Positions 1 to 38,804 of a stretch of 64,000 bases of DNA are shown piece after piece; the first letter of the stretch is position 1; each line of letters begins with the position of its first letter. The DNA is taken from assembly GCF_032884065.1 (NCBI RefSeq), contig NC_088875.1:46538026-46602025 (forward strand). The letters are read 5' to 3'. Made by a program: the position numbers and the translations under genes. The DNA is from Artemia franciscana (Eukaryota; Arthropoda; Branchiopoda; Anostraca; Artemiidae). The notes below the pieces were generated by a model. It was not told where the DNA came from. It ran no database searches and worked only from the letters and a program-made list of their open reading frames with translations.

Positions 1-283
1 CCGTAAGTCTATATATGAAGCGGTAAATACGTAACTAAACTATAGATCAATTGCTTCACGGTCAAATACTCTCTACCGTAAGTCTATATATGAAGCGGTA
101 AATACGTAATTAAACTATAGATCAATCGCTTCACGGTCAAATACTCTCTACCGGAAGAAATAAATAATAAGCTTGAAGATAGTGAAGAATAAATCTATAT
201 GAAGCGGTAAATACGTAATTAAACTATAGCTCAATCGCTTCACGGTCAAAATCAATAATAAGCTTGAAGATAGTGAAGAATGA
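1..283. repeat. 75-bp tandem repeat with internal dyad
   Basis: Two near-identical 75-bp units (1-75 and 76-150) are followed by a shortened third copy (about 194-249). The third copy is flanked on both sides by a second short repeat (AATAATAAGCTTGAAGATAG at about 165 and 252). Each unit has GAAGCG and CGCTTC about 30 bases apart, so each monomer can fold into a hairpin. The array is cut by the window edge. Confidence 0.85.
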
Positions 284-2820
284 TAATTGAGTGCCTGGAA
301 AAAGAAGGAAAAAAGGGTAATTGGGGTTATGAAGGAAGTTTAGTACTAAGATGAGGGAAATATCGGATTTTCTGCAACTCAAAAGTCTCCTTGAAGATCG
401 ATAGCCCATCTTTTTCTTTTCTTTAATTCCATTTTAATGAAATTAAATTTCCATTCCTTTTAATTCCATTTTCAATTATTTGGATACCAGCTTCAAAAAT
501 AAGCAGCTAAAGGTTTGGCTAGGAAGGCGCCTTAAAATTACACATTGAAAAACAATACCGAAATCATACAGGCAAAGATTTTCTATGCCTAAACAGCAAT
601 TATTAAAGATTTGATAATTATTTGAATATGCAATGCAATATACCTATTTATAATAGTAGTAATATAAATAAAGAATATTAGCAAGCCAGTTTTGAGAAAA
701 AAAAGCAAAAAGGTGGGAATATTATTTAAGTTTCACAAATAACTTAAATTTTCACATATTCTGAAAACGTTTCAAATTTTAATCCAAAACAAAAGCTGAA
801 TAGTAACATATCCATATTTGTAACTTTTTTTTTCATTTTATAGTTTTCACATGAAACAAAAAATAACAAACATTAAAAATTATATATATGAAAAATATTT
901 GACGGGAAAGAAATAAACAAGAAAAAATAAGAGGGGAATGGGTCATAAATAAAATTTAATGCTACGATAACACAAGACGTCAAATTTTCTTGAAATTCAG
1001 AGTATCCTGGAAGATCTGTAGCTCATTTTTTTTTTCTTTTCCTCAATTTCACTTTCATTATTCTAATAGGAATTAAAGTATTGGCACAACAATTAGCTTA
1101 AAATTTAATTGTAAAACGATATTGCATTTATGCTGCTAAAGATTCATCTCTGTACCTTCATCTCTGTCTCATCACAGTTCAATATTTCAATTGTGCGAAA
1201 AAAAAGCAAAAAAGAGATATTATTCAATTTTCACCTATTCTCGCCTATGACTTGAATTCGTAAATCTTCTAAAAAATATTGCAAACTTGAAATCTAAGCA
1301 TAAGCCGAATGGTCAACCGTCCACATTTCTAACTCTTTTTGTTTATTTTATACTCTTCACTAAAGAAAAAAAAACTTAAAGAAAAAAACATAAGAAGAAC
1401 ATAAGATAAAACATAAGAAAAAAACTCATATAAGAGAAAAAAAAACTCTGAGATGTTTAATAAAGCTGTTTCTCATTTGTTGATTATCCGCAGAAATTTT
1501 CTGCAAAAGTTCAGAACTGAACAGACAGTGCTAGGTTATCAAATGAACAGACATTTGAAACTAAACAGACATCGATGGCTCATCAACTGAACAGACTGTG
1601 CTAACTAGCTCATCGACAATGATGAGCTGAGAAGTGTGCTTGAAGCATAAAAAAATATACATACTAAAATTTATTAAAATACTTAAATAATAAATACATA
1701 ATAAATATACATTCAAGTTCTTCGGTTTCTTCTGAATTTACTACAATGGTTTGCATTGTCTGAATTTTGGACGAATTTTTGAGCAACTTGCTCCAAAAAT
1801 TCAAATGGAAAACACATTTGTCAGCAAAAACCTCGCAAAAATGGAACTCGTTAAATATAATACCCAAAAACGCACACACAAAAAACAGATTAAATGATCT
1901 AAATATTGATATTTCTTCATAATAAAGTTTTTTTCTCTCTTTCAGTATTAAAAATCAGATAGGATATTTTATTTGAAATTACCCGTAAGTTACATCTCGA
2001 AAAATGCAAAGCTAAGCTAACCCTGTGTTCCAAATACTTTGTTGCTGTTAGCTAAAAAAAAATTGCTAAAAAAATATCACTAGAAAAATTTAAATGGAAA
2101 ACATATTTGTAAGCGAAAACCTCGCAAAAACAGAACTCGTTAAATATAACACCCGCAAAACGTACACACAAAAAACAAACTAAATGATCTAAATTATGAC
2201 ATTTTTCATAATAACACTTCTTCCTCTATTTTAGTATTAAAAATCAGATAGGATATTTTATTTGAAATTTCCAGTAAACTGTGTTCCAAATACGTGTTAG
2301 CCATCTGAATATACATTTAAATCAAGCTATTAAATAGCTTGATCGTATAATTTAAAGATTATTGTACTAGTAATTATATTGTTACTATACTATATTGTTA
2401 TTATATATATTATACACTATGGTAAAGATATTAACTTAATTACCATTTAAGTTATTCAAATTATAAAATATTATTCAAATTAATATTAATCTAAGGAAAG
2501 TGAAAATGAAACCAAATTGTGAGAATTGGTTTACAAGAACGAAAAATTAGAAAAAAGAATAGCAGACCTTAACAGACAGGACCCAACATAAAAAAAGAAA
2601 GAAAAAGGTGAAAAATCAGAAGAAAATATGATAAAAAAAATATGGCACCAGATAGCTTAAGAAGGTGTAGTTTTTCTTTGGAAACTAATAAATGTTTGAA
2701 TTTTTACGAGCGAAATTAATTAATTCGGTTTACATATTTTCATGGTTAAATGTTACAACACGGCTATGATAATTAGTGCGACATAACCCATTTTGGTCAA
2801 TAATGAGCTAAGTATGTGTT
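284..2820. other. Gene-free AT-rich DNA with diverged local duplications
   Basis: No gene is visible. Around 370-436 and 986-1055 there are two diverged copies of the same stretch (shared pieces: GAAGATC, a CTTTTTCTTTTC-like tract, then AATTNCANTTT). Around 1790-1985 and 2085-2275 there is a clearer pair offset by about 295 bp, sharing AACCTCGCAAAAA, GAACTCGTTAAATATAA and AAAAATCAGATAGGATATTT. The rest is A-rich sequence. Confidence 0.6.
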
Positions 2821-2867
2821 GTGGGTAAACCCAGCACGAGAAATCGGGGAGAGGGGTGTAAAAATAG

Positions 2868-2873
2868 TTTTAT
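2868..2873 (-). terminator. Possible CTH poly(A) signal
   Basis: AATAAA on the minus strand about 317 nt past the CTH stop codon. It is the first canonical hexamer I see downstream of the stop. In AT-rich DNA it may occur by chance, and cDNA ends would decide. Confidence 0.3.
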
Positions 2874-3189
2874 TTTGATGTGCTTTATACCTTACAATAT
2901 GTTTTTCACAAAATTACTACCTAACAGGCGAGATGTTTTGACCAGACACCCCTTTGCCGTGCTCGGAGTTATACTTACAGAAATGCTGACCCTCCTCACC
3001 TAACTTAGGTAGACTTTTCTTTTTAAGGTTTTCCTTTTTAAGCTTTCTAAATTTTCCTCTTTTTGATGGTTGGTCACATTAATATGAATCGGTTGGAAAA
3101 AAAATCATCAAAATTTTATGCATTCAACCCACCTCCTGAAAGTTGTAGATCCACAAATGAAAGTGAAACGCTTAATAGACTCACATTTT

Positions 3190-30046
<26,857 letters not shown>

Positions 30047-30830
30047 TTTGGAAGTCTTGAAGAAAACAAGTATTCAAAAAGAATCATTAGAAATAAAAGC
30101 TGAATGTATTACGTTTGAAAGGTACAAAAATACTACTGGAACAATAAAGGCAAATTCAGTTGACTTTCTGTTAGTTAAAAGCAAAAAATAAAATAAAACG
30201 AAGAAGTCAGAAAAATTGGAGAAAATGAGATTTTCCCGGACAGTGCAAAAAAAAATCTTAGCCAGATATTCACTGGCTGACCGCAGTGGTAGTAATTAAA
30301 GCAGAATGACAATGCAAGACAAAGATAAAAAAAACTCGATAAAAAGATTGAAAATTGAAAAAACTAAAATTCTATAAAACTCGTAAAACTGTAAAACACT
30401 AAAACAAGAAACTATAAAATGAAACAACACGAAAAGAAATAGTTGTTAATTTTTTGGGTATAAAAATTATTTTTTTAGGCTGCAACTTAAAAAAAATGGA
30501 ATCTTGGTTATCATAGTGACAATCAGTTCCCTGAATAACTGTTATATACAATGTTGCTTAACCTTAGCACGTTGACAGAAAATAACTTAGACCATTATTA
30601 GGTTCCACTTAAATGTTGGAAAAAGACGGCCCATCAAATTTAGCTAGCCAGGATATCAAAGGGGGGGGGGTTGACAAACTACCAGTAACAACGACGATGC
30701 ACAACCAACTATTGTTTTTTTTAAATTTGTTTACTATTCAATTGTACGAAATGGTCGAATCTAATCTAAAGGAGTTTTAAGAAACGTCTTAATCTTAAAT
30801 TATCTAAAAGGTGTTTGTTCATCATTCAGA
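30047..30830. other. CTH 5' flank
   Basis: AT-rich sequence upstream of the CTH start. An in-frame stop at 30074-30076 closes the frame. I find no convincing TATA/initiator pair, and a 5'-UTR intron is possible. A run of 10 G lies at 30661-30670. Confidence 0.5.
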
Positions 30831-30834
30831 TCCC

Positions 30835-31025
30835 CATTGATGTCTGGGAAGAAGATTGTCTCCGAAAGGGATGGGAAGACGTCACAACAGAGGGTTTGAA
30901 GGGAACTGAAAGTTTATGGAGCATGGCAAACAGTGGAGCTTTGAAAAGATTGGAGAGAATCAGCGTGTAAAGTTGTGTTTGCCTCAGGCGGCATGGTGCT
31001 ACAGTGAGTTGTTAGTAGTAGTAGC
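30835..31025 (+). pseudogene. LINE 3' end remnant
   Basis: The end AGCTTTGAAAAGATTGGAGA...CTCAGGCGGCATGGTGCTAC reads GALKRLERISV then LRRHGATVSC, the same C-terminal signature as at 16340-16650. It finishes in GTTGTTAGTAGTAGTAGCAG, a microsatellite-like LINE tail. It is strongly decayed. Confidence 0.55.
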
Positions 31026-31944
31026 AGTTCAGATCCAGATGTAGCTTTAGGAGGGGCTTAGAAAGCACTTGCCCCGGGCGCAGAAACTTTAGGGGCACAG
31101 AAATTTTAGGGGTACAAAATTTCAAATAAACAATCTAACATTTATAATCATTTTGTAATCTTGAAATTTAAGTTTTATTAAAATAAAGTAGAGGGCGCAG
31201 TTAGCAGTAAGTATGAGCAAAGGAAAAAAGTTTAAGCAGTTAAACAGAATGAAAGCGAAACTCCACTTGATTGGTCCTCTTATGTGGAACATTAAACCAG
31301 TAAAAAAAGCAAAAAGCTTTGAATCATAATATTTTTTTCTTTTTTTTTTGCAAGTAAAGTGTGCGTCTTTGTGATCCGATTCTAGAATACGCCATTAGGT
31401 ATCACTTTTTCTATTTATTCTTCATTTAAAACTAATATTCTATTGAAAAATTTAAGAAACTAGCGAAATATAAGAATACCTCCAACCAAGTTCTCCGATC
31501 GAATTTTGGCATCATTATTTTTTGGAGCTTTTTACATGATTTGCGATCCATTTGTCCTTTAAGTGTTTTTAAGATAAAGTTAACAAATACCTAAGTGGAC
31601 CAAGAATACCTTCAACCCCAACGGTCCGACAAATTTTTAATCCAATATAGGCTTCAATTTCAACTTGGAACACAAGATTTCCGATCTAATCGTTCTTTCA
31701 GTATTTTTGAAATAGGATGTAGCTAACAAGTACTTAAGTAGACTAAGAATACCTCCAACTCAAAGAGTCTGACCAAATTTCGGCTCAATGTTGGCTTCAT
31801 AGACAATTTAGAACCCTTGTACAAATTGTTTATGATTTGTTCGTTCTTTCAATTCTATTAAGGTAAAGTTAACAAATATCCAAAAGGAGCTCAAGAAAAC
31901 TACGTCTTTCTTAATGGCGACCTTTTTCTGATGTGTTATGTCAC

Positions 31945-31996
<52 letters not shown>

Positions 31997-32170
31997 CTGT
32001 AACTTTTACTGAACAGATTTTAGACATCTATGGCTATATGAATCTTATCTGCTATAAACATCTATGGCATGTGAATCTTATATCATCGTATCTAAATGTG
32101 GAAATTTATTTTTGATTGATAGAATATGCCGAATAATATAATTTTTTTTTAACTATGGTGATAGTTTTTA
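31026..32170. other. Gene-free stretch with a 46-T run
   Basis: AT-rich sequence. Loose ~125-bp repeats at 31470-31870 recur with 'AGAATACCTCCAAC' and 'TTCTTTCAGT' style pieces. A pure T46 run (31947-31992) may be the poly(A) tail of a minus-strand retrocopy whose body would lie at 31993-32110; that body has CATCTATGGC twice but no identity I can name. Confidence 0.5.
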
Positions 32171-32640
32171 AGCATTTTGTGATAATGAGTTGTAAGTAAG
32201 GAGCAACTCGGCCAAATGGTTAACAAAACTCTTAAAAAAGGAACTTTGATAACAACTAAGACATCAAAGAATTGGATTATTATGTTGATTCCAAATATAT
32301 AAAGTTCATTAAGCTTAATGATACCCATCGAAATCTACGAGCCTGAAAATATTTGCCTGATTTTCGAAAATAGAAGGAACAGCTTAAAGAGAACTTAAAG
32401 AAAATCACATAACCAGATTCAGCATATCAGAACCCTCTTCGAGGTTTTAAGTTCCTATCTACATAAAAGTGGAACTTTGCACATTTTTTTGCCAGAAGAA
32501 AATTTTTTTTTTTGCTTTTTTCCGAGGATGATCGTATCAAATCAATGGTACTGGAAGATCGGGGTTACGATTCCACCGTAATAAACACAAATTTTACACT
32601 CAATGTGAGATATCAGCAAACGACTACCTCATTTCTACGA
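32170..32640 (-). repeat. Composite repeat R, minus-orientation fragment
   Basis: AGTAAGGAGCAACTCGGCC, then ATGTTGATTCCAAATATATA, TACGAGCCTGAAAATATTTG and TTTTTTTGCCAGAA follow in the same order as at 47105-47470. They are the reverse complement of the type of sequence ending at 46374. It is a decayed dispersed repeat. Confidence 0.6.
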
Positions 32641-32783
32641 CATTATTCCCCGAAATTCTTCGGGGGAAATTTTCTGATGGGAGAGGGTTGAATTTTCCCG
32701 AGGTAATTTTCCATGGAGGGGGGATTTCTCAGCCTGATTGGAAAAATATCAGAGACTGAATAAAAAAGAACTAACTTTATTTT

Positions 32784-33425
32784 AACTGGAAGTAAGGAGT
32801 AGCATTAAAGCTTAAAACGAACAGAAATTATTCAGTATGTAAGGAGGGCTGCCGGCACATCCTTGTTAGCTAGTACACACTCAAGAATTTTTATCGCAAA
32901 GATAAGGCAATAACCGTTTTTCACGGCCTTTATACAAGATCATTAGCTTTAGCTCAGTGAAAAACTATATTATAGCTACATTTTAATTTGATATTTAGTT
33001 AGTATTTTGTTTTAAGTTAGGTTGCGTTTCTAATACAATGCGTTCTGGGCGCCCCCATCTCATAATTCTTTGCTGTGGTTTCCATAATTTTGTAACTGAA
33101 CTATTATATTTTTCTCACGTATTGGTATGTTTATGATTAACCTACCTTAAATTCTTGAGTTTTTACTAGCTAACAAGGAAGTACCGGGTTGCCCTATCCT
33201 AAATCCCTCACTCTTTACGCCAAAGTTTGAGTCATTTGCCTACGTTTTGAGAACAACTGCTGTAACACAAGGGCAGTTGATTTGGAATAGGAGCCTTTTT
33301 TAAAGTACTAAAAAGCTTTAGCATAAAGAGTGGCAGATTGAGTAGGGGGGGGGGGCTGACCCCATCATATACGGAATAGTTTTGGTTCATTTTAAGTTTT
33401 AATACTACTCCTTACTTTCAGTTGA
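32784..33425. mobile_element. Foldback element S, copy a (carries a nested insertion)
   Basis: Ends: ACTGGAAGTAAGGAGTAGC at left and CTCCTTACTTTCAGTTGA at right, inverted. Inner arm landmarks AACGAACAGAAATTATTC and CTCTTTACGCCAAAG recur inverted near the right (GCATAAAGAGTGG, GGAATAG). A second inverted-repeat element (32861-33178) interrupts the left arm. Confidence 0.7.
32861..33178. mobile_element. Inverted-repeat element family F, copy 2 (nested)
   Basis: The left arm CCTTGTTAGCTAGTACACAC + TCAAGAATTT (32861-32890) pairs with 33150-33178, with two or three mismatches. A weaker extension outward (GGGCTGCC against GGTTGCCC) brings the arms to about 45 bp. The interior (CAATAACCG, TTTAGCTCAGTG, ATTATAGCTA, CATAATTTTGT, GATTAACC) matches copy 3 at 33803-34173 in the same order. 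Confidence 0.75.
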
Positions 33426-33802
33426 AACACTTAGCGTTTTTTATTCAGTTAAATCCAAGGTATTTTCGATTAATTATTCTGGCTTCGACTAGTAACGGAT
33501 AAAAACATAACGTTAGAAGATATACCATCAACTCACTTAACAGTTTTATTTACAGTTTTTGATACGTAATTCATGGAACAGTTTTTTCCATTTTCTACAT
33601 GTGGTGATAAAACATTAAGAGGCTTAGCAAAGTAATGTCTACTTTGACCAACTTTAAACGTTGTATACAAAATAATTATAAGTGAGAATATTGATAAAAA
33701 AAATAATGTGCAGTCCACTAAGCATTAGAGGCATGTGTTTTTTTAAGAAGCTATATGTTACTCTGCTTAAGGTGAAACATTTACTGACCAATTATCTTTT
33801 CA

Positions 33803-34173
33803 GAATTTGGCACTTTTGTCTTATAGCCACCACACTCAAGATCCTGTATCGCGAACATGATATAATAACCGGTTTTCATGGTCTTTATTCCAGACAATAT
33901 TTGCTTCGGCTCAGTGGGAAACTACATTGTAGCTATATTTTTTATTAAATATTTAGTTGGTATTTTGGTTAGGTAAGGTTACATATTCAATATAATGCGA
34001 ACTGGGCAGCCCCCCCCCCCTGCTTCCATACTTCTTTGTTGTAGTTTTCATAATTTTGTTGATAAAGTATTATATTTTCCATCATATTTTGTTTATTTCA
34101 TTAGCATTAACCAAACTTCACTTTTCGACAGAACTTGAGTGTGGTGGCTATATGACACAAGTATCCAAAATTC
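33803..34173. mobile_element. Inverted-repeat element family F, copy 3
   Basis: Arms 33803-33840 and 34134-34173 have a 19-bp perfect core (TATAGCCACCACACTCAAG and its complement) plus an outer GAATTT-GG...ACTTNTGTC. The interior has ATAACCGGTTTTCAT, GGCTCAGTGGGAAACTACAT, TTTAGTTGGTATTTTG, a C11 run, and TTCATTAGCATTAACCAAAC. It is not coding. Confidence 0.78.
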
Positions 34174-37100
34174 ATTCAACGTTCAAGATGAGTTAGGCTC
34201 CAAAGTGGTTTAAGATCACATCCAGCACGCTAATAAAGGTTACTTTAATGGCGTTCTATGGAAACAGATGTCTTTCAAGCATGCCCATGAAATATCAGGT
34301 GGATGAGGGAAAAGGGCAAGATCCCTTTCCCACCCTCATTCCTTTACAACACTATCGAAGCAATACCTTTCAGAAGTCTAAATCACAGAACATCCTAACT
34401 ACTATAAGAATATAAAAAAAAACTTGACAGTTTCCTGTAAATGCATACAGTGTAATACTCAGAGGGAGGGGTGTACCGTTTACACAAACTACCTCTCAAA
34501 TTTTACAATTACCTAATAGGAACTCCCACCAAAGATCACTCCCGAGGACGCAGAAGAAATGTTGAATTAAATAAAAAAGCAATTTCGACCTATTATACTT
34601 CCTTTCATTACTGAAAAAATGTATCTTACTGCACAGCAGGACTAGAAGTAATCCCAAACTATTCCATAGCTTGGTCACCACAGTGGTAAAAGGCTGCTCT
34701 AAAACATATTTTTATAGCTTTTATCTTCAGTTAATCAAAAAATGGATTAGGAAAACGGTGTTTAACCAAAAACAAACAGTTGGACCATAAAACATACAAT
34801 AAAAACTAGAAATTTCGAATTCGTTATCTTCCATCTGTTTGGAAATTTGGCTGGTCTACAAATTCAGATTCTATCCATTCAGATTCAATTCAAGAATAAA
34901 AACGATAACTTTATATTGGCAACTCAAAAATTAGAATCAAACTGCACTGACTAGGCCTTGTTCTAGAGGAAATGAGTAGTCTGATCCAAACAGAAAGTGA
35001 TCAGAGTAGCCTAGATTGAAATTTTGCAATTAGTAAAAGGTAGGGTTAAGCTGATAAATACAAAACAAAGAAATACAAAGTGTCAAATTCTAAATCAGTA
35101 CTTAAACCCTTAATTATAAAAACACTCACAAATAAACCAACTATAAAATAATAAACCATGCAAAGAACTAAAAAAAAAAAAAAAATTAGTAGTCCTCTTT
35201 AATAATTGGAAACTCTACGAGTGATGAATATTAAAATTAAATCAGCTATTTTACATTTACGATTCTAAATCAAGGAGAGGGAGAAGGACATTGATAAAAG
35301 TATAAGATTCTCAATTAATTCAATTTTTATTTCACCATTTTATTCCCTAATCATTACAATTTTTCCCTTTTTGAAAGGTGGAATTTATTAAAGTGTCAAG
35401 CTTGCAAAAAAATATGAAACAGGTATATATTTTTTTGTATAATGAATGTGAGGCAAGATTGCAACGCATTGTTTGTGAACACGAAACAAGCATGAACGAC
35501 CATTTTCAGTTATCAACTTACAGAGTAATGAACGTTCCTTCACCTCATTCAGTTAAAGACTAAGAAAATATTGGAGCATGTTGCTCTTTTCCTCTGTCTA
35601 ACTATGGACCAGTCTCTGATTGGACAGAAAGTGATCAGCCTCCTAATTGTACTTCCCGAGACGTTTTCTTTGAAAAACTAAGTCAAACATTTTCTGGTGT
35701 AGGCTAAACAGAAAGCACCGGTGCTACGAAAATAACTATTTTACTTTAATTACATTTTACTGTTATCAGTTTTAGTTCTCTTTCATTTTTAGACGAGACT
35801 TAAAAATCTTTAAGCAGTAAACTGTGGCAAGGGAGGACAATCCCCCCTAGGAGTAGGCAGGGAGGACAATCCCCCGTCCATGGAAAGTAATAAGACATTA
35901 AAAGCATACAAAAATAGGCAAATCAGAAATATTCCCTTCCAAGTATTTTTAAAAACAGCTTTTGCTTGCACTCCCCCCCCCAGAAATGGCATGGTGGCGC
36001 ACAAGATAATATAGAATACAAAGAACTAGACCTCCATTGCCAAAGCCTCGAGGAGTGTCACAGCAACCATGATTTATGGTTCATAGTTCCGAAGCAACAT
36101 ATGCCGCTTTAGCTCATGGGTGGGTGATGCATTTGTATGTTCAGCAGTAAAGCAGTAAAATGTAGCAGGTATAACAGAAATAGAAGTAGGCAGGGGGGAC
36201 AATCCCCCCTCCGTGGAAAGTAATAAGACATTAAAACATTTGTATGTTCAACTTGTAATTGCATAATTTCTGAAAGTAACTTCCGTGTGTACGATGCAAT
36301 CGCCAAACTCTGTGCCTGTACTACTTTTGTTTTTATCTGCATTAAGACTCTGTACTACTACGGTTAATGATTATCCATGCAACGGTTCATTGTGGAAACT
36401 TTTATTTCTCATTATAAGATCTATTTTATCTATATCTATTTTATTTAAGAAATATTTATCTATTTTATCTAAGATCTATTTTATATATATTTTATCTAGT
36501 TTTTTGTTTCTTTTTTTTTTTTAATTCTTTGACATGTTGCGGTTCGTATACATACATACATTTTATATGCGGTCAATGGTCAATGAATGAACCTTGGCCA
36601 GCTTTAACTGTATTGTTTTTTTATGTTTTATCCCGTGTTTGAGTTTTGGCCCTGAAATTTAAATTTGGCTCTTCGTAACTTCTGATAGTTATTTTTGGAA
36701 ATGAAGACCTTACAAGAAAAAGGGTATTACAAGGTCCTTTAAAAAAAAAAGATATGACGAAGAAAGATATAAGAAACAAAGACAGAGGAGGATACATTCA
36801 CATGACTTATAAATATAGATTAGCTATATTTATTACCTATAGATTAGATATATAATATAGATTAGCTATATTCGTGGCAAAAAGGGTTTGTTTTTTTCTT
36901 CTGTTGAATAGTTGGCTTTCTACATACGAGATATTCTTCGAAGGATCGGGAAGGGTTTGATAAGGTAAAAGCTGAGCAAAAACTGAGGAGAATACTTTGA
37001 CTTATCTATTGATCAGGGTAAAAAGATACACGGAGACTATACTAAGCCAATGGACTTGCACTAGCAGCTGGCAATAAAGCTCTGAGTAGTTTAATTGTCA

Positions 37101-38300
37101 AAGATGAAGACACTCAAATGCTATAAATTCTGATTAACTATTTTACCTTTATGTTCGTTTTTTTTTTTTTAGTTTTTATGCTAACTGGTCTTATAAGTCA
37201 GAAGCAAAATTTGTGCGATGGAAACTTATTTTAGAATATTGCAAAAAATTCTAAATCAGATGCCAGGCTGGCCTCTCACGCTCAAATCTACAAGAGTGCA
37301 TGCCATCTTGCTTTTCATGTATTAAACGTCCAAAATACAATAAACGTCGAAATCAAAATTTTTTGAAAAAAATGTTTCTAAATCAGGATTCGGGTATTGT
37401 TTCCCAAAAGTTTATGAGAGATATGGTATTTTGCTTAGGTTGTCGAAGAGATGATAGAAGGTTTTATAAATATTCAAAGTTAATTGGTTTCTTTTGGATA
37501 CAGAAGAGTGTAAGTCTTTTGACTGACTTTTCATGGCATTAGATTTTTAAAACAAAATAAACATCAAAATCGAAAATTTTAGGAAAACATTAGTAACTTC
37601 TCCAATTCAAAATCAGGATTTGCGGTATTATTTCCCAAAAGCTTATGAGATATGAAAATTTCGCTTAGGTTTTCGAAGAGATAATAATGAGGTTGTGATA
37701 GTATTCAAAATTATTTTAGTTCTAAAAAGTTTGTGAAAACTTTTATTTTTCCGAGCAAGGTTTATTTTCAGATATAAAAGAGTACGTGTCTTCTTGCTTA
37801 CTTTACACGACATTAAATGTCTAAAATATAATAAAAATCTGAATAAAAAAAATAGAAAAACAATTGGAACTTCTCTGTTAAGAAATCAGGATCTACGGTA
37901 CTATTTCCCAAAATTATATGAAAGATACAGAACTTCTGCTTAGGTTTTCGAAGAAATGAAGCATTATCAGTATTCAAAATATTCGACTTCTAAAAAGTTT
38001 AGCTTCTAAGCTGGGATATTTTATTCAGGTAAAATGTTGGGAATTTGCATGGCAAAAACTTCAAAATAGAAAGTCACGGAACGCATTTCGTTTTTGAAAA
38101 CCAACAACAGCTCCAATTCTTAGAAGATCAAGATCTGTTTATCCTTGATCGAAAACAAATCAATCCTTTTCTAGAAAAAAATTTCTTTAAGATATCAGAA
38201 AATTTGGTGCGTCATGTAACCTTTGGAAATGATTTCTAAATGAACGAAGCGATGTAATAATAATAAAGTTCAAATAGTTCTATGATAAAGTTCAAGCCAT
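34174..38300. other. Gene-free stretch with local duplications
   Basis: No gene is seen. It holds a repeat of GGAGGACAATCCCCC + GGAAAGTAATAAGACATTAA at about 35832-35915 and 36192-36238. A threefold diverged repeat lies at about 37385, 37614 and 37888 (CAGGAT-CGGTANTNTTTCCCAAAA ... GCTTAGGTTNTCGAAGA). An oligo-T and TCTATTTTATCTA tract lies near 36415-36520. Confidence 0.6.
37370..38000. repeat. Three diverged ~230-270 bp tandem units
   Basis: The units start near 37385, 37614 and 37888. Each holds TTTCCCAAAA, GAGATA, GCTTAGGTTNTCGAAGAGAT and TATTCAAA. Divergence between units is high, so the array is old. Confidence 0.75.
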
Positions 38301-38733
38301 TATGTGTAAAACCCAAACAACAGCCAAGAGCTCATATGGCACTTGTAACGACGTTGGAAGAGCCAAGAGCTTCTTCCCGCTAAGTTTCATTATGATCCCT
38401 CCACTCTAAGCGTTTTCCAAGATTTCCGGTTTCCCCCTCCAACTTTCACCTTTGCCACCGGATTCGGTCGGGATTTAAAATAAGAGCTCTGAAACACGAG
38501 GTCCTCCTAAATATTAAATTTCATTAAGATCCGATAACTCGTTCGCAAGTTAAAAATACCTGATTTTTTCTAATTTTTTCGGACTAAACACCCTTTCACT
38601 TCCCCCAGATGGTCAAATCGGGGAAGCGACTATTTCTGATTTAATCTGGTCGGGTTCCTGATACGCCTGCCAACTTTCAGCGATCGTTATACTGATCATG
38701 TATCTAGTTTTGGATCTTCTTCGTGTAAAAACT

Positions 38734-38804
38734 GGGGTGGTCCGAGATTCGAACCTGAGACCTCTCACAACCTAAGCGAGAATCATACCCCTAGACCACA
38801 AGCC
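38734..38804 (-). tRNA. tRNA-Pro(AGG)-like sequence, probable pseudogene
   Basis: Minus strand. A-box region GTGGTCTAGGGGTATGAT, then anticodon stem CTCGC/GTGAG (one G-U) around loop TTAGGTT with anticodon AGG, then B-box GGTTCGAATCT. The D arm and anticodon arm match eukaryotic tRNA-Pro closely. The T stem has an A-C mismatch and the acceptor stem has at least two mismatches, so cloverleaf quality is poor. A TTTTT Pol III terminator follows two bases after the 3' end (38731-38727). It may instead be a SINE head. It lies inside Helitron-like copy 2. Confidence 0.5.

Noticed and set aside
1..250. Possible CRISPR-like array at the window start
   Set aside because: The units are continuous 75-bp tandem copies without unique spacers, in a eukaryotic genome.
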